NCBI GenBank assembly: GCA_963696325.1
Contig: CAVOJV010000044.1
Coordinates: forward strand, 1 to 64,000
Length of the DNA stretch: 64,000 nucleotides
Reading direction: 5' to 3'
Origin: CAVOJV01 sp963696325
Lineage (GTDB): Bacteria; Pseudomonadota; Gammaproteobacteria; Competibacterales; Competibacteraceae
The position numbers were made by a program, and so were the translations under genes. This document shows positions 16,631 through 25,549 of this stretch, piece after piece; the first letter of the stretch is position 1, and the number at the start of each line of letters is the position of its first letter. The notes under the pieces are model-generated. The model searched no databases and was not told the DNA's origin. It worked only from the letters and a program-made list of their open reading frames with translations.

Positions 16631-18384
16631 AGCGCTGACCGGTTGGGAGACTCAAGCGGCCAACCGCTCAAAGGGTTCAGCGGCATTGGCGGCTTGGGCG
16701 GTGAGGGCTTGCGCCCGCTCCAGGTTTTGGATCGCACACACCAGCCGTAAGTGATAGGTGTTTTTGCGGGTACCGCCATAACGCGCCTCATTGCCTTGGG
16801 GTTGGCTGACACGGGCCAAACCGTGCTCGACTCCGACCCGTTCGCGCAGGGCGGCGCGCCCCTCCACGGTGGTGGGCAGCACCTGGAGGCGTTGCCAGAG
16901 GTCTTCCCGCAGGTGAATGCTCAGGGTCCGACCCCCGGTCTTGCGGGACGTACACTGACTGCGGAGCGCGCAGGCCGCGCAGGCTTCGGCCGGAAAACTG
17001 GCGGTTTTGCCCAGGGTGATCGGCGTCACGTGGCCGGCCGGACAGGTGGCCTGACCGGCGGTCAGCTCGAGGTGAAAGGCGCGCTTGCTGAACTGCCCGG
17101 CTCGCGCGTGCGCCGGCCAGGGCCGACAGCGGATCGCCGCCCCAGCGGCTGCGTAGGTGGGAATCAGCTCGTCCCCCAGATAGCCCCGGTCGATGCGCAA
17201 CGAGGTCACCTGGCGGTGCTGGAGTTCGACGGCGATCAGGAGCGGCTCCAGCCCGGCGGTAGCCGGGGTGTTGGCGGGCAGGACCTCGGCGGCCAGGATG
17301 AGTTGCTCGTCGAGGTCGTGGGCAATATGCCGTTGGTAACCATCAAACCGCGTCGCCGAGGACTTGCGGCCATGGCGCATCTCGGGATCCGTAATACTGA
17401 TTTGGCGGTCTTTGGCCACCCCCTGGCGAATCCGGGTCCCGCCGGCCGGGTCCGGTTCCAGGTCTTGCGCCCGCAGCGCCTGCAAGGTCTGCACCGCCAT
17501 GACCAGCGGCGGCGATTGTCGTTCCGGCGGGAAGTGGGTACCGATCCAGCCCTGGAGGGCCTCCAACTCGTCACATAACCGCTGCAGGGCGTGGTGCTGC
17601 TGGTCGGCGTCCGCCCAGTCGATATCCAGCGCCGCCTTGAGGCTGGGCGCATCGAACAGCGACAACCCGATTTGCTCGATGACGTGGGCCACTGCCTGCT
17701 GGGCCAACACCGCCAGACAGCCGCTGACCTGGTGGGCCGCATGCCCCAAGAGGTTGAGGGTATCTTCCCCCCGGCCCCGACCCCACCGCGGCCTGGAATC
17801 CAACGCCAACCGCAAGGTTTTGGCGCCAAACCCCCCACGGCCACGGGCCAGTTCGACGGTGCGTTCCAACAGCCGCTGGTCCCTCCCCGTGCTCAGCAAC
17901 CGCATCCGAAAATCAAACAGCGCCCCTTGGGAGAACGCCGGTTCCTCCGCGCCCAGACACCCCAACACCCACTGCCAGCGTTTGGAATCCACCGTCAGTT
18001 CCACCGCCTCCTGATCGCCGACCCCGGCATAGGCTTGCAGCACCGTCGCCATCGCCAGCAGCGCCGGCGGGACCGGCGGTTTGCCCGCCCCCGTCTGCCG
18101 GTACCTCTCCAGCAGTTCCTCCTCGAAGGCGTCATCGAACAACTCCCCCCGAATCTCCCGCAAAAACACAAACAATTTCTTGCGCGGGGCAGCGCGGTTC
18201 GCGACTTTCTCTTCGGCCGGACTCAGGGCAACGGGCGGGGACCATAAGGGAGGCGTCCACATACGATTTCACTCCAGGGGCTGAAGACCACAAGATAAAA
18301 GTCTAGGCCAACCTGAACCCAGGGCGGTTGTCGAGCCTCCTGAACCCTAGCCTCAAGGCAACCTCGTCTAAACCGGTCAGCGCT
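16631..18384. mobile_element. IS1182-family element inserted in the TIR gene
   Basis: The inverted ends AGCGCTGACCGGTT and AACCGGTCAGCGCT are bordered on both sides by CTAG (16627-16630 and 18385-18388). This is the 4-bp palindromic duplication typical of IS1182. One intact transposase gene lies on the reverse strand. The flanks join as a TIR-domain reading frame. Confidence 0.9.
16652..18262 (-). CDS. IS1182-family transposase
   Basis: This 536-residue DDE transposase is intact. The N-terminal DUF772-type domain reads LFDDAFEEELLERYRQTGAG. Core segments are LRLALDSRPRWGRGRGED, KDRQISITDPEMRHGRKS and LRIDRGYLGDELIPTYAA. A Cys cluster CAACALRSQCTSRK follows, and the C-terminal Glu helix is in RERVGVEHGLARVSQPQG. 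It fills its element. Confidence 0.93.
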   Translation of the reverse strand: MWTPPLWSPPVALSPAEEKVANRAAPRKKLFVFLREIRGELFDDAFEEELLERYRQTGAGKPPVPPALLAMATVLQAYAGVGDQEAVELTVDSKRWQWVLGCLGAEEPAFSQGALFDFRMRLLSTGRDQRLLERTVELARGRGGFGAKTLRLALDSRPRWGRGRGEDTLNLLGHAAHQVSGCLAVLAQQAVAHVIEQIGLSLFDAPSLKAALDIDWADADQQHHALQRLCDELEALQGWIGTHFPPERQSPPLVMAVQTLQALRAQDLEPDPAGGTRIRQGVAKDRQISITDPEMRHGRKSSATRFDGYQRHIAHDLDEQLILAAEVLPANTPATAGLEPLLIAVELQHRQVTSLRIDRGYLGDELIPTYAAAGAAIRCRPWPAHARAGQFSKRAFHLELTAGQATCPAGHVTPITLGKTASFPAEACAACALRSQCTSRKTGGRTLSIHLREDLWQRLQVLPTTVEGRAALRERVGVEHGLARVSQPQGNEARYGGTRKNTYHLRLVCAIQNLERAQALTAQAANAAEPFERLAA

Positions 18385-18415
18385 CTAGGTGCTGAGAAGG
18401 TTTTCATTGATCTTA

Positions 18416-19562
18416 TACCATTTACCAATCAAATTTATTATAATAAAGCTTCTTCTTCAAACTGATTAGGAATTTAGTCATGAGTCGATCAATCAGAATT
18501 GAAATCACGGAATCTGCTGAAGAATTAAGGGAGATGATGAACGATCAAACCCGTGCTAAGTTTCGAGAGAGGCTGCAAGTATTATACTGGTTAAAAACCA
18601 ACCTTTTTCAGTCTTTACAAGATTTATCGGATCATCTGGGCCGATCAAAATCGGTCATTGTAAAGTGGCTGCAAACCTATCGCACGCGAGGATTGGCCGC
18701 ACTTTTGCAGTGGAATTATCGCGGTGGTCGCCGGTCAAAGCTATCGGGCGCGCTCCTGGATGCTTTGCAGCGGCGGTTAAGTGATCCCACGGCCGGTTTT
18801 AACAGCTATAAAGAAGTCAAACACTGGCTTGGGGAAGAATCAGGCGTGGAGATGCCCTATTCCACCGTGCATCGTATTGTTCGCTATAAGTTACAAGCCA
18901 AGCTCAAGGTGGCGCGCCCGACGAGCATTCATCGGCAGGATGCTGCCGTCGTCGAATTTAAAAAAACTGCCAGATCGCCTCGAGCTAATTAACGTCCTTC
19001 AAAACTTAGGCGGCAGTTCGGCCTTGCCGTTACGCTATTGGAGTCAGGATGAAAGTCGTTTTGGGTTGAAGACGATCACCCGGCGTGTGCTCACCGCGTT
19101 GGGGGTCAAACCGATCGGTCCGGTCCAATGGAAGTATCAAGCGTTCTATTTATATGGCGCGGTTGAACCCCTGAAGGGAGACCGTTTCTTTTTAGAGTTT
19201 TCTCATTTAGACGCGGATTGTTTTCAGCTATTTCTAGACCAATTCTCTCAAGCTTATCCCCACAGTCTTAATATACTTCAATTAGATAACGGACGGTTTC
19301 ATTTAGCCAAAAAACTCCAGATTCCTGATAATGTCGTCTTGTTATTTCAACCTCCTTATAGCCCGGATGTCAATCCCATCGAACGCGTTTGGCAATCTAT
19401 GAAAGATCAATTGCGCTGGCTTAATCTGAATAATTTAGAAGAATTGCGTAGAGAAGTTGATCAAATTATTCAGTCTATCACTGCCAATCAATTAGCTTCC
19501 TTGACCGGCTTTGAGTTCATTTTAGCCGCACTTAAATAATAAAACCTATTGGTAAGTGGTAT
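18416..19562. mobile_element. IS630-family element (copy 1) at a TA target in the TIR gene
   Basis: The ends TACCATTTACCAAT and ATTGGTAAGTGGTAT are inverted and are flanked by TA (18414-18415 and 19563-19564). Removing the element plus one TA joins VFIDL to RSINLGDLW in frame, so the boundary is firm. One transposase is carried in two overlapping frames. Confidence 0.88.
18480..19539 (+). CDS. IS630-family transposase in two frames joined at an A7 run
   Basis: Frame one (18480-18992) gives the helix-turn-helix half (SLQDLSDHLGRSKSVIVKWL). Frame two carries the DDE half, with YWSQDESRFGL, LQLDNGRFHL and NPIERVWQSM holding the Asp, Asp and Glu. The frames meet at seven A residues (18960-18966). 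Losing one A would give FKKLPDRLELI without interruption. This could be transcriptional slippage or +1 frameshifting used for expression, or a single-base error. The second IS630 in the window has the same arrangement. Confidence 0.85.
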
Positions 19563-19717
19563 TAGATCCATCAATCTAGGGGATCTGTGGCCACCATTAA
19601 TACGCGATAAATTGAACTCCGCCGCCGTCGTGATAGTTGTGATTGGCAGCGATTGGCTTAAGGTATCTGACCCTAAATCATATCAGCGGAGGTTGGATGC
19701 CGAGGGTGACTCAATGA

Positions 19718-20330
19718 GGTAAGCCCCCGGCTTTGCCGGGGGACTCAGGGAGGTTTGACCTATACGACGGTCGTTGTGAATCTGTAATCTCGACCAAGAG
19801 ATAGAGGTTCACAATGAAAGAATACCAGAGTCTAAGCCATACCCGGTGGGACTGTAAGTACCACGTTGTGTTCATTCCGAAGAAGCGTAAGAAGCGGGTG
19901 TTCGGGGTGCTCAGACAGCACTTGGGGGAGATCTTTCGGGAACTTGCCAGCCATAAGGAAGCGGCGATTGTGGAAGGCCACCTTAAACCGGATCATGTGC
20001 ATATGTGCCTGAGTATTCCACCGAAGTACGCGGTTTCGAATGTAGTGGGTTATCTGAAAGGGAAGCGTGCGATTGTGATTGCCCGGCGCTTCGGGGGTAG
20101 GGAACGCAACTTCACCGGGGAGGTGTTTTGGGCCAGAGGCTACTTTGTTTCGACGGTGGGCTTGGATGAGCAGATAGTCAGGGCGTACATCCGCACTCAG
20201 GAGCAAGAAGATGAGCGCCACGACCAGATGAAGCTTGGGATGTAGGACAGCCGCCTTGGGCGGCGCATGGTTTTAGGGCGCCTTTGAGGCGCTCACCTAA
20301 TAAGCCCCCGGCTTTGCCGGGGGTCATTTA
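19718..20330. mobile_element. IS200-type element with terminal hairpins
   Basis: GTAAGCCCCCGG/CCGGGGG hairpins lie at both ends (about 19719-19742 and 20301-20323). Single-strand-transposing IS200/IS605 elements have such subterminal hairpins and make no target duplication. The flanks join directly as ATGA/ACTGGG in the TIR frame. A second internal hairpin pair (CCGCCTTGGGCGG and GCGCCTTTGAGGCGC) lies near 20252-20293. Confidence 0.85.
19814..20245 (+). CDS. tnpA: IS200-family Y1 transposase TnpA
   Basis: This 143-residue HUH-type single-strand transposase is intact. The HUH pair is in KPDHVHMCLSIPPKYAVSNV. The catalytic Tyr lies in LDEQIVRAYIRTQEQED. The start and length are normal. No TnpB accompanies it, as in IS200 proper. 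Confidence 0.93.
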   Translation: MKEYQSLSHTRWDCKYHVVFIPKKRKKRVFGVLRQHLGEIFRELASHKEAAIVEGHLKPDHVHMCLSIPPKYAVSNVVGYLKGKRAIVIARRFGGRERNFTGEVFWARGYFVSTVGLDEQIVRAYIRTQEQEDERHDQMKLGM

Positions 20331-20592
20331 ACTGGGTTCGGGTTGAAATCGAAGAAGCGCTTCGTACACAGAAAGTCGTGATTCCTGTTCTGGTCCGCGA
20401 TGCTATACCGCCTATGGAAGAGCAATTACCGCTGTCCATCCGAGAACTTGTTAAGCACCAATCGATTACAATTTCCTCTGAAGACTGGCACCGAGGCGTT
20501 GGCCGCCTTGTAGACGCATTGGCTAAGCATGGCATTCAATCTATTGGCAATGTTGCGGATCGTCCAGTACGATCCGAGCCGTCAATCCTAGG

Positions 20593-20765
20593 TGTAATGG
20601 CCCGATAACATAACTCGCAGGAACCGAGAACATCCGTCGTTTCGGGACCAGATTAACTGAGAATATCCGGACACCAGGGACCCCATTCCGTGAGAATGAG
20701 ACCCCCTTCGCTGAGAACAGACCGAGAACATCGGCCAGGAACCACCTCACTGAGAACGGGGTTGC
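20593..20765. repeat. Left long inverted repeat of the 3-kb transposon
   Basis: It contains six GAGAAC/GAGAAT motifs, for example AACCGAGAACATCCG, AACTGAGAATATCCGG and CGCTGAGAACAGACC. It pairs with 23405-23575. Confidence 0.85.
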
Positions 20766-20787
20766 ATCCGACATGGCTTGCCGCTGT

Positions 20788-21411
20788 TCAGGCCCGTTTT
20801 CCGTCCAAAAGCTTCTGTCCATCTTGACGCACGGAGCCATCCGGCCCCACGTGGCGGTATAGGGTCTGCCGCGTTATCCCTAACTCTCGGCAGAGTTCGC
20901 CTACCTTGGTCCCAGGCTGGCCCATCGCGGCCATCGCCAGCCGCACTTTGGCAGCGGTCATCTTAAACGGGGCACCCCCCGCGCGGCCGCGCGCCCTGGC
21001 TGAGGCCAGGCCGGCCCGGGTACGCTCGGTGATTAGATCGCGCTCGAATTCTGCCAGGGCGGCAAAAATGCCGAAGATCAGCTTACCGGCTGGGGTGGTG
21101 GTGTCGATGGATGCGCCGTGCCCGGTGAGTACCTTGAAGCCGATACCGCGTTGCGTCAGATCATGAACGGTATTGATGAGATGGCGCAGATCGCGGCCGA
21201 GGCGATCCAGTTTCCAGACCACCAAGGTATCGCCCGGACGTAACGCCTTGAGCATGGACATCAAGCCTGGTCGCGCATCATTCCGCCCCGAGGCGTGATC
21301 TTCGTAGAGGTGTGCCGGATCGACGCCAGCGGCGAGGAGTGCATCGCGCTGCAGGTCGGTGGTTTGCGAGCCGTCCGACTTTGATACCCGCATATACCCG
21401 ATCAACATCAT
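20788..21411 (-). CDS. Serine recombinase / resolvase
   Basis: This small serine recombinase resolves cointegrates or inverts DNA. The N-terminal catalytic domain starts MMLIGYMRVSKSDGSQTTDL with the nucleophile Ser in RVS. DTLVVWKLDRLGRDLRHL has the conserved arginines, and FAALAEFERDLITERTRAGL is typical. A C-terminal helix-turn-helix is seen as KVGELCRELGITRQTLYRHV. The start at 21411 is preferred over an in-frame start 93 bases upstream because the family begins with this motif. It sits just inside the left repeat and is probably the resolvase of this transposon. Confidence 0.9.
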   Translation of the reverse strand: MMLIGYMRVSKSDGSQTTDLQRDALLAAGVDPAHLYEDHASGRNDARPGLMSMLKALRPGDTLVVWKLDRLGRDLRHLINTVHDLTQRGIGFKVLTGHGASIDTTTPAGKLIFGIFAALAEFERDLITERTRAGLASARARGRAGGAPFKMTAAKVRLAMAAMGQPGTKVGELCRELGITRQTLYRHVGPDGSVRQDGQKLLDGKRA

Positions 21412-21569
21412 GTCACCTAAACGTACGATTATTTGACAGCCTTGCTTCGGTTCCGAAACATCCGGAAACGTGTCTTTTAACCCGTATTGTAACGTATGTT
21501 GCATGAACCCCTGCGTATTGTCATTATGTGACTACTGAGGATTCCCTCACGGTTCGGAAGGCGCTTTCC

Positions 21570-22302
21570 ATGCCCAAGAAACCCATTCCCGTCGAGATGC
21601 TGATCGACCTGAAGCGCCGCCTGGCCGCTTTCGCACCGCGCAGCCACGAACGGCGTCTCGTGATCGCGGAGGCCGCCCACGTGTTGGGTGTTTCCGAGCA
21701 GACGCTGCATCGGGCGCTGGCCCAGCGATCCGGACCGGAGGCCTTGCGCCGCGCCGATCGGGGCACCCCTCGGGTATTGGCGCAAGATCAGCTGGAACGG
21801 TTCTGCGAACTGATCGCCGCTATCAAGGTCCGCACCTCGAACAAGAAGGGACGCCATCTGTCGACTGCCGAATCGATCCGCTTGATCGAAACCTTTGGCA
21901 TCGAGACCCCTGACGGGTTGATTCAGGCCCCGGCCGGAACGCTGCACAAGACCACTGTCAACCGGTATCTGCGCCAATGGGGCTATGACCGCACCACCTT
22001 GAGCCGCCAACCGGCCGCCGTCCATTTCCAGGCCGAACATAGCAACGATTGCTGGCAATTCGATCTCAGCCCGTCCGACCTCAAGCACCTCAAAAAGCCC
22101 GCATGGGTGCGTGACGACCAGAAGCCACCGACACTGATGCTGTTCAGTGTCGTCGACGATCGCAGCGGGGTGGCGTACCAGGAATACCATTGTGTCTACG
22201 GCGAAGACGTCGCATCAGCCCTGCACTTTTTATTCAATGCCATGCGCCCCAAGCATGACGAAGCTTTCCCGTTTCAGGGTATCCCCCTGATGATCTACCT
22301 GG
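21570..22302 (+). pseudogene. DDE (rve) transposase of the 3-kb transposon, truncated
   Basis: The N-terminal helix-turn-helix reads LVIAEAAHVLGVSEQTLHRA. It is followed by the start of an integrase core with Asp in NDCWQFDLSPSDLKH and LFSVVDDRSGVAYQEYHCVY. The frame breaks after IPLMIYL, exactly before the expected second catalytic Asp (DNG). At that point a 30-bp palindrome and a tyrosine recombinase gene begin. The start ATG at 21570 has GGAAGG upstream. An AAA ATPase C-terminus survives at the other side of the insertion, so the parent element carried transposase plus ATPase. Confidence 0.8.
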
Positions 22303-22328
22303 AATATGTTCCACGGAACATATTCCAG
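22299..22328. repeat. Near-perfect 30-bp palindrome at an insertion junction
   Basis: CTGGAATATGTTCC and its exact reverse complement are separated by two bases. The palindrome lies where the transposase gene breaks. It could be a recombinase crossover site, a hairpin, or an insertion scar. Confidence 0.6.
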
Positions 22329-22345
22329 GAAATGTTGCCGCCTTG

Positions 22346-22412
22346 GTTATGTAGCCACTGATGCTGCTGGGGGCGAAGGCACGGCCCGGTGCCTGCGTAT
22401 CGGCCACATAAC
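22346..22412. repeat. Second copy of the GTTATGT-N53-ACATAAC motif
   Basis: GTTATGT (22346-22352) and ACATAAC (22406-22412) are spaced exactly as at 2782-2848. It lies just after the 3' end of the tyrosine recombinase at 22415, that is, at the opposite kind of terminus (recombinase C end rather than recombinase A start). Confidence 0.5.
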
Positions 22413-22414
22413 GC

Positions 22415-23101
22415 TTAGAGCGATTGCAGCCATTTCAACAGCGACGGATCGTCCCGCCAGATTGCTTTTCTCGGGGATCCCGCAGAAGCGGAAACCGGCG
22501 GTTCACAAGCGGCGAGAGCTTTTTCCTTCATGCGGATGTTGATCTCTGCATACCGATGGGTGGTATCCAGTCCGACGTGACCCAGCCAACCGCGAATCAC
22601 ATTGAGCTCCACGCCTGACTCCAGTAAAGCCACCGCTGTACTATGTCTAAAGACATGCGGCGAGACTCGACGGGCTGTGAGGTTCGCTCCCTGTGTTGCC
22701 AGTCCGTTAGTGTGACGACGCACAATTTTATAGATCCCGTGCCGCGTCAGCGGCTGACCATGGAGCGAGCTGAATACCGGTCGGTCTGACTCCCTACCCG
22801 TTGGCTGCTCGCCGAGCAGTTGCTTCAGTAGCGATGAAGTCTTCGTCCACAGCGGGCAGACACGCCACTTATCACCTTTACCATGCAGATGAACCCGTGG
22901 GTGGGATGTCATCTCCAGGTTATTGGCTCGCAAGTCCGCGACCTCCTGCGCTCGCGCCCCTGTGTTGTAGAGAAACAGCAGCAACGCGCGGTCGCGCAGC
23001 GCGAAGCGGCCTTCCTTCGGCAGATTGGCGAAGAGCGTTTCCATCTCGTCACGCTCCAGGAAGAAGGTCTCCGGCGGTGGCACGCGCTTCTTTGGGATAG
23101 C
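22415..23101 (-). pseudogene. Tyrosine recombinase C of a RIT-like element, N-terminus missing
   Basis: The catalytic part of a tyrosine recombinase is present. It has LYNTGARAQEVADLRANNL (first Arg), SPHVFRHSTAVALLESGV (His-x-x-Arg-His), IRGWLGHVGLDTTHRYAEIN (second His and Tyr) and a C-terminal KEKALAACEPP. The core-binding domain is absent: the frame begins near AAIPKKRVPPPETFFLE, where the ATPase sequence of the other strand takes over at about 23101. The sequence is like the third recombinase of RIT trios, and a shared terminal motif supports this. Confidence 0.7.
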
Positions 23102-23408
23102 CGCGACCCTGCTGTGCGACCGACTCGCCACTCCGTTACAGTTCGAAAAATATCTGAGCTTGGCTTTCGAAGAAGGTTACCGGGTCGGACAAAAACCGAT
23201 CGACGCGGATACGATCGAGAGCGTGCTGGCGATTGACCTTGACGCAACGGAGGCGAGACTGATGCGCAATGGTTACAACGTGAAGGTGCTGTCGGAAATC
23301 CTCAATGCCAAACCTCGCGAGATTCGCTGCTTCCTGCGTGGTCAACTGCCACCAGGCCGAGCGCAGGAGCTTCATCAAGAGCTATTGGCGGCCGGTGTGC
23401 TACTGTAG
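23101..23408 (+). pseudogene. AAA ATPase (ExeA/TniB-like), C-terminal fragment
   Basis: The readable part begins near TLLCDRLATPLQFEKYLSLA and runs EEGYRVGQKPIDADTIESVL, ARLMRNGYNVKVLSEILNAK to the stop. This is the tail of AAA ATPases that pair with rve-type transposases in multi-gene transposons. The Walker motifs are lost in the insertion. Its stop lies at the start of the right inverted repeat. Confidence 0.7.
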
Positions 23409-23575
23409 TCATTCTCAGCGAGGTGGTTCCTGGCCGATGTTCTCGGTCTGTTCTCAGCGAAGGTGGTCTCATTCTCACATAATGGGGTCCCTGGTGCCCG
23501 GATATTCTCAGTTAATCTGGTCCCGAAACGACGGATGTTCTCGGTTCCTTTGAGTTATGTTATCGGGCCGTTACA
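23405..23575. repeat. Right long inverted repeat of the 3-kb transposon
   Basis: Inverted copy of 20593-20765, ending GTTATCGGGCCGTTACA, with the same six GAGAAY motifs read on the reverse strand. Confidence 0.85.
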
Positions 23576-24130
23576 AGTAGCCAGGACAATCTCCAGATGA
23601 TTAAAAACCATCATCAGGGATTTCTTTTGGCGCTAGAAAGTAACCGTCTGGTTTCTATTGAAAAAGGGCAATGGTCACAGGTTCAGCAGCGCACGATCCC
23701 CGAAGACGGCTTACTCGTCTACTTACGAGGATTCGGCACGGTCAAGGGGTTTCGGACGTGGTTAAAAAACCAGCCACGCCATGATGCCTTGTACCAGCCG
23801 AATGATGAGGCATGGGCGACGGTTGATCGTGCCGCGTTTCTCAAACTCCATGACCAGCACTGGCAAATCGAGCACTATCATCGGACGCTCAAACAAGTTT
23901 GCCACATTGAGCATTTTCAGGTCCGCCAACCCACCGCGATTCGCAATCATATTTTTGCAGCGATCTGTGGCTATGTGCAATTGCAGCGACTACGCGCCAA
24001 CGACGTGATTCGTAATTGTTATCGCTTAAAGCGTGAGTTGTTTAATGAAATCATTGCTGCATTCATCCAAACGTTCACCCCTAACTTGGAGCACCTCAAT
24101 CCACAATTTCAACTTCCTGTCAATGCGTAA
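23576..24130 (+). pseudogene. IS4/IS701-like transposase, C-terminal fragment
   Basis: About 185 residues remain, beginning VTSSQDNLQMIKNHHQGFLL. WQIEHYHRTLKQVCHIEHFQ is the catalytic Glu region and NHIFAAICGYVQLQRLRAND is the usual tail helix. The 5' part is cut by the right end of the 3-kb transposon. The stop at 24128-24130 is native. Confidence 0.75.
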
Positions 24131-24140
24131 GTCCTATAAG

Positions 24141-25549
24141 GGTGGGATTCAAAGTGATTCAGGCCTCATAATACCGTATTGCCTACTGATACCGCCCAAG
24201 GAGACCCCCATGCTGACCACGGACCGCGACCAGAGATTGTTAGAGCGCTTGAATCGTCACCCGCACTTACGGGCCCGGATGGAAAGTCTGTGGGCGGTGG
24301 TGGAGGCTGCGGCGGGCGACTGTGCAACAGCCGATGCGGCGGAACGGCGCGTGAGCGACGAGCTGCGCCAGAGGGGCCACGACGCGCTGACGGCCTGGGC
24401 GGAACGCGGGGTGGAGAAGCGTGTAGGGGTCGCTCAAGCGGAGTCCGACTGGCGGCCGGGCGGGAAAAAAAACGGTATTGGTACACCCCCTTGGGTCCGA
24501 TCGAGGGGATCGAACCGCGCTGGCGGAACGGCACGGGCATCGAGCGGCCGTGCAGGGCCTTGGCGGGGGTGAGTTGCCGGGGTAGTTCGCTGCCGTTACC
24601 GCGGGTGATGACGGATTTTGGGGCGGATGCGGCGTTTGGGCCGGGGGCGGCCAAGTTGAAGGAACATTACGGAATTGAGAGGCCGGTCAGTACGGTGCAA
24701 CGGACGACGGAACATCCTGCCGAATGCAGCTACGAACAAGCAGTGGCGCGGGTGATCGAACCGGGGACGGCGGCGGGCCTCTTTATCGGGGAGCTGGATG
24801 GCTCGAGGGGGCCGGTGGTGGAGCCGTCCCCGGAGGCTGAAGACCCACGCAAGGGCAAGATGCTGAGTTGGAAAGAAGTGCGGCTGAATCTGGTTCACCC
24901 TAACGGTAGGGTGACCCCGGTGTGCGGCGGGACTTTTGTGGGTGGGGTTGCAGAAAGCGGGCGGCAGTGGGGGCGTTGTGCGGCGAAAGCCGGGTTCGGC
25001 CCGGGCAGTCACCTGCACGCGGGCGGCGCTGGCGCGCCGTGGATTGCGAACCAGGTGGAACTCCAATTTGGGACCCAGGGGAGTTATTTAATCGATTTCT
25101 TTCCTGTGTGTGAATATCTGGGCGAAGCCGCCCCAGTGGGTGCCCTCGAGCATCCGCAAGCGTGGTTGGACGGGCAAAACGAGCGGCTGAAAGCTCACCA
25201 AGTCGCGGCCGTGTTGGACGCCTTAGCGCCGTTCGTGAGGGCTGATGACGACGACCCGGTGACCGCCTGTGATCGCTACCTTCGCAACCGCTTGGATCAA
25301 CTCGACTATCAGGGGGCGATCCAGCAAGGTCTACCGATTGGATCGGGGGAAATCGAGAGTGCCCACCGCTACATTATCCAGCAACGGCTCAAACTCCCCG
25401 GCGCCTGGTGGTCGCCCGATCATGGCAAGACGATGTTGGCGCTCCGGCTGAATCGGGCCAATCACGAGTGGGAGGCCTATTGGCAACGGGCCGAAAAAGA
25501 AGCTGCCGGAACCGGTCAGGCTACCGTTGCATCACTTTGAATCACACCC
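24141..25549. mobile_element. ISKra4-family element (copy 1)
   Basis: The inverted ends are GGGTGGGATTCAAAGTGAT (24141-24159) and ATCACTTTGAATCACACCC (25531-25549). The right flank is the reverse transcriptase gene of a group II intron, joined in the middle of SPILANVVLDEL. The left flank is an unrelated transposase fragment, so one side has been rearranged or deleted since insertion. Confidence 0.8.
24210..25540 (+). CDS. ISKra4-family transposase, two frames joined at an A8 run
   Basis: Frame one starts with the ATG at 24210 and reads LERLNRHPHLRARMESLWAV and ADAAERRVSDELRQRGHDAL. At GGG followed by eight A (24465-24472) a -1 shift leads into RYWYTPLGPIEG and the catalytic half. That half has FIGELDGSRGPVVEPSPEAE, WKEVRLNLVHPNG, GSYLIDFFPVCEYLGEA and GLPIGSGEIESAHRYIIQQR. 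A -1 shift on an A-rich slippery run is a known way to express such transposases, so this copy may be functional. Some substitutions (TTEHPAEC) look worn. Confidence 0.8.

Larger units (their letters stand above)
16598..20592 (+). pseudogene. TIR-domain protein gene split by three insertion sequences
   Basis: Four exon-like pieces join in one frame when IS1182, IS630 and IS200 are removed: 16598-16630, 18389-18415, 19565-19717 and 20331-20592. The joined protein reads LGAEKVFIDLRSINLGDL, then AAVVIVVIGSDWLKVSD, GDSMNWVRVEIEEALRTQ, KVVIPVLVRDAIPPMEEQLP and HRGVGRLVDALAKHGI. This is the pattern of bacterial TIR domains (VFxD, SIxxG, IVVIG, Trp-x3-Glu, VIPVLV). The Glu of WVRVE is in the position of the NADase catalytic Glu of other TIR proteins. 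The N-terminal strand is missing beyond the MITE, and the C-terminus is cut by a transposon at about 20593. TIR proteins often act in anti-phage defence or as signalling proteins; which applies here cannot be told. Confidence 0.75.
20593..23575. mobile_element. 3-kb transposon with long inverted repeats and multiple internal sites
   Basis: Ends of about 170 bp (20593-20765 and 23405-23575) are inverted copies of each other with only scattered differences, beginning TGTAAYGGCCCGATAAC. Inside each end the motif GAGAAY recurs about six times at 20-30 bp spacing, suggesting an array of transposase sites as in Tn7/Tn5053/IS21 relatives. Cargo in order: serine recombinase (reverse), DDE transposase (forward, truncated), a tyrosine recombinase (reverse, foreign), and the end of an AAA ATPase (forward). 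No target duplication was found. Confidence 0.8.

Noticed and set aside
20593..20765. GAGAAY repeats as a CRISPR-like or iteron origin array
   Set aside because: The same block is present inverted at 23405-23575 as the other end of a transposon, and no replication gene is nearby.
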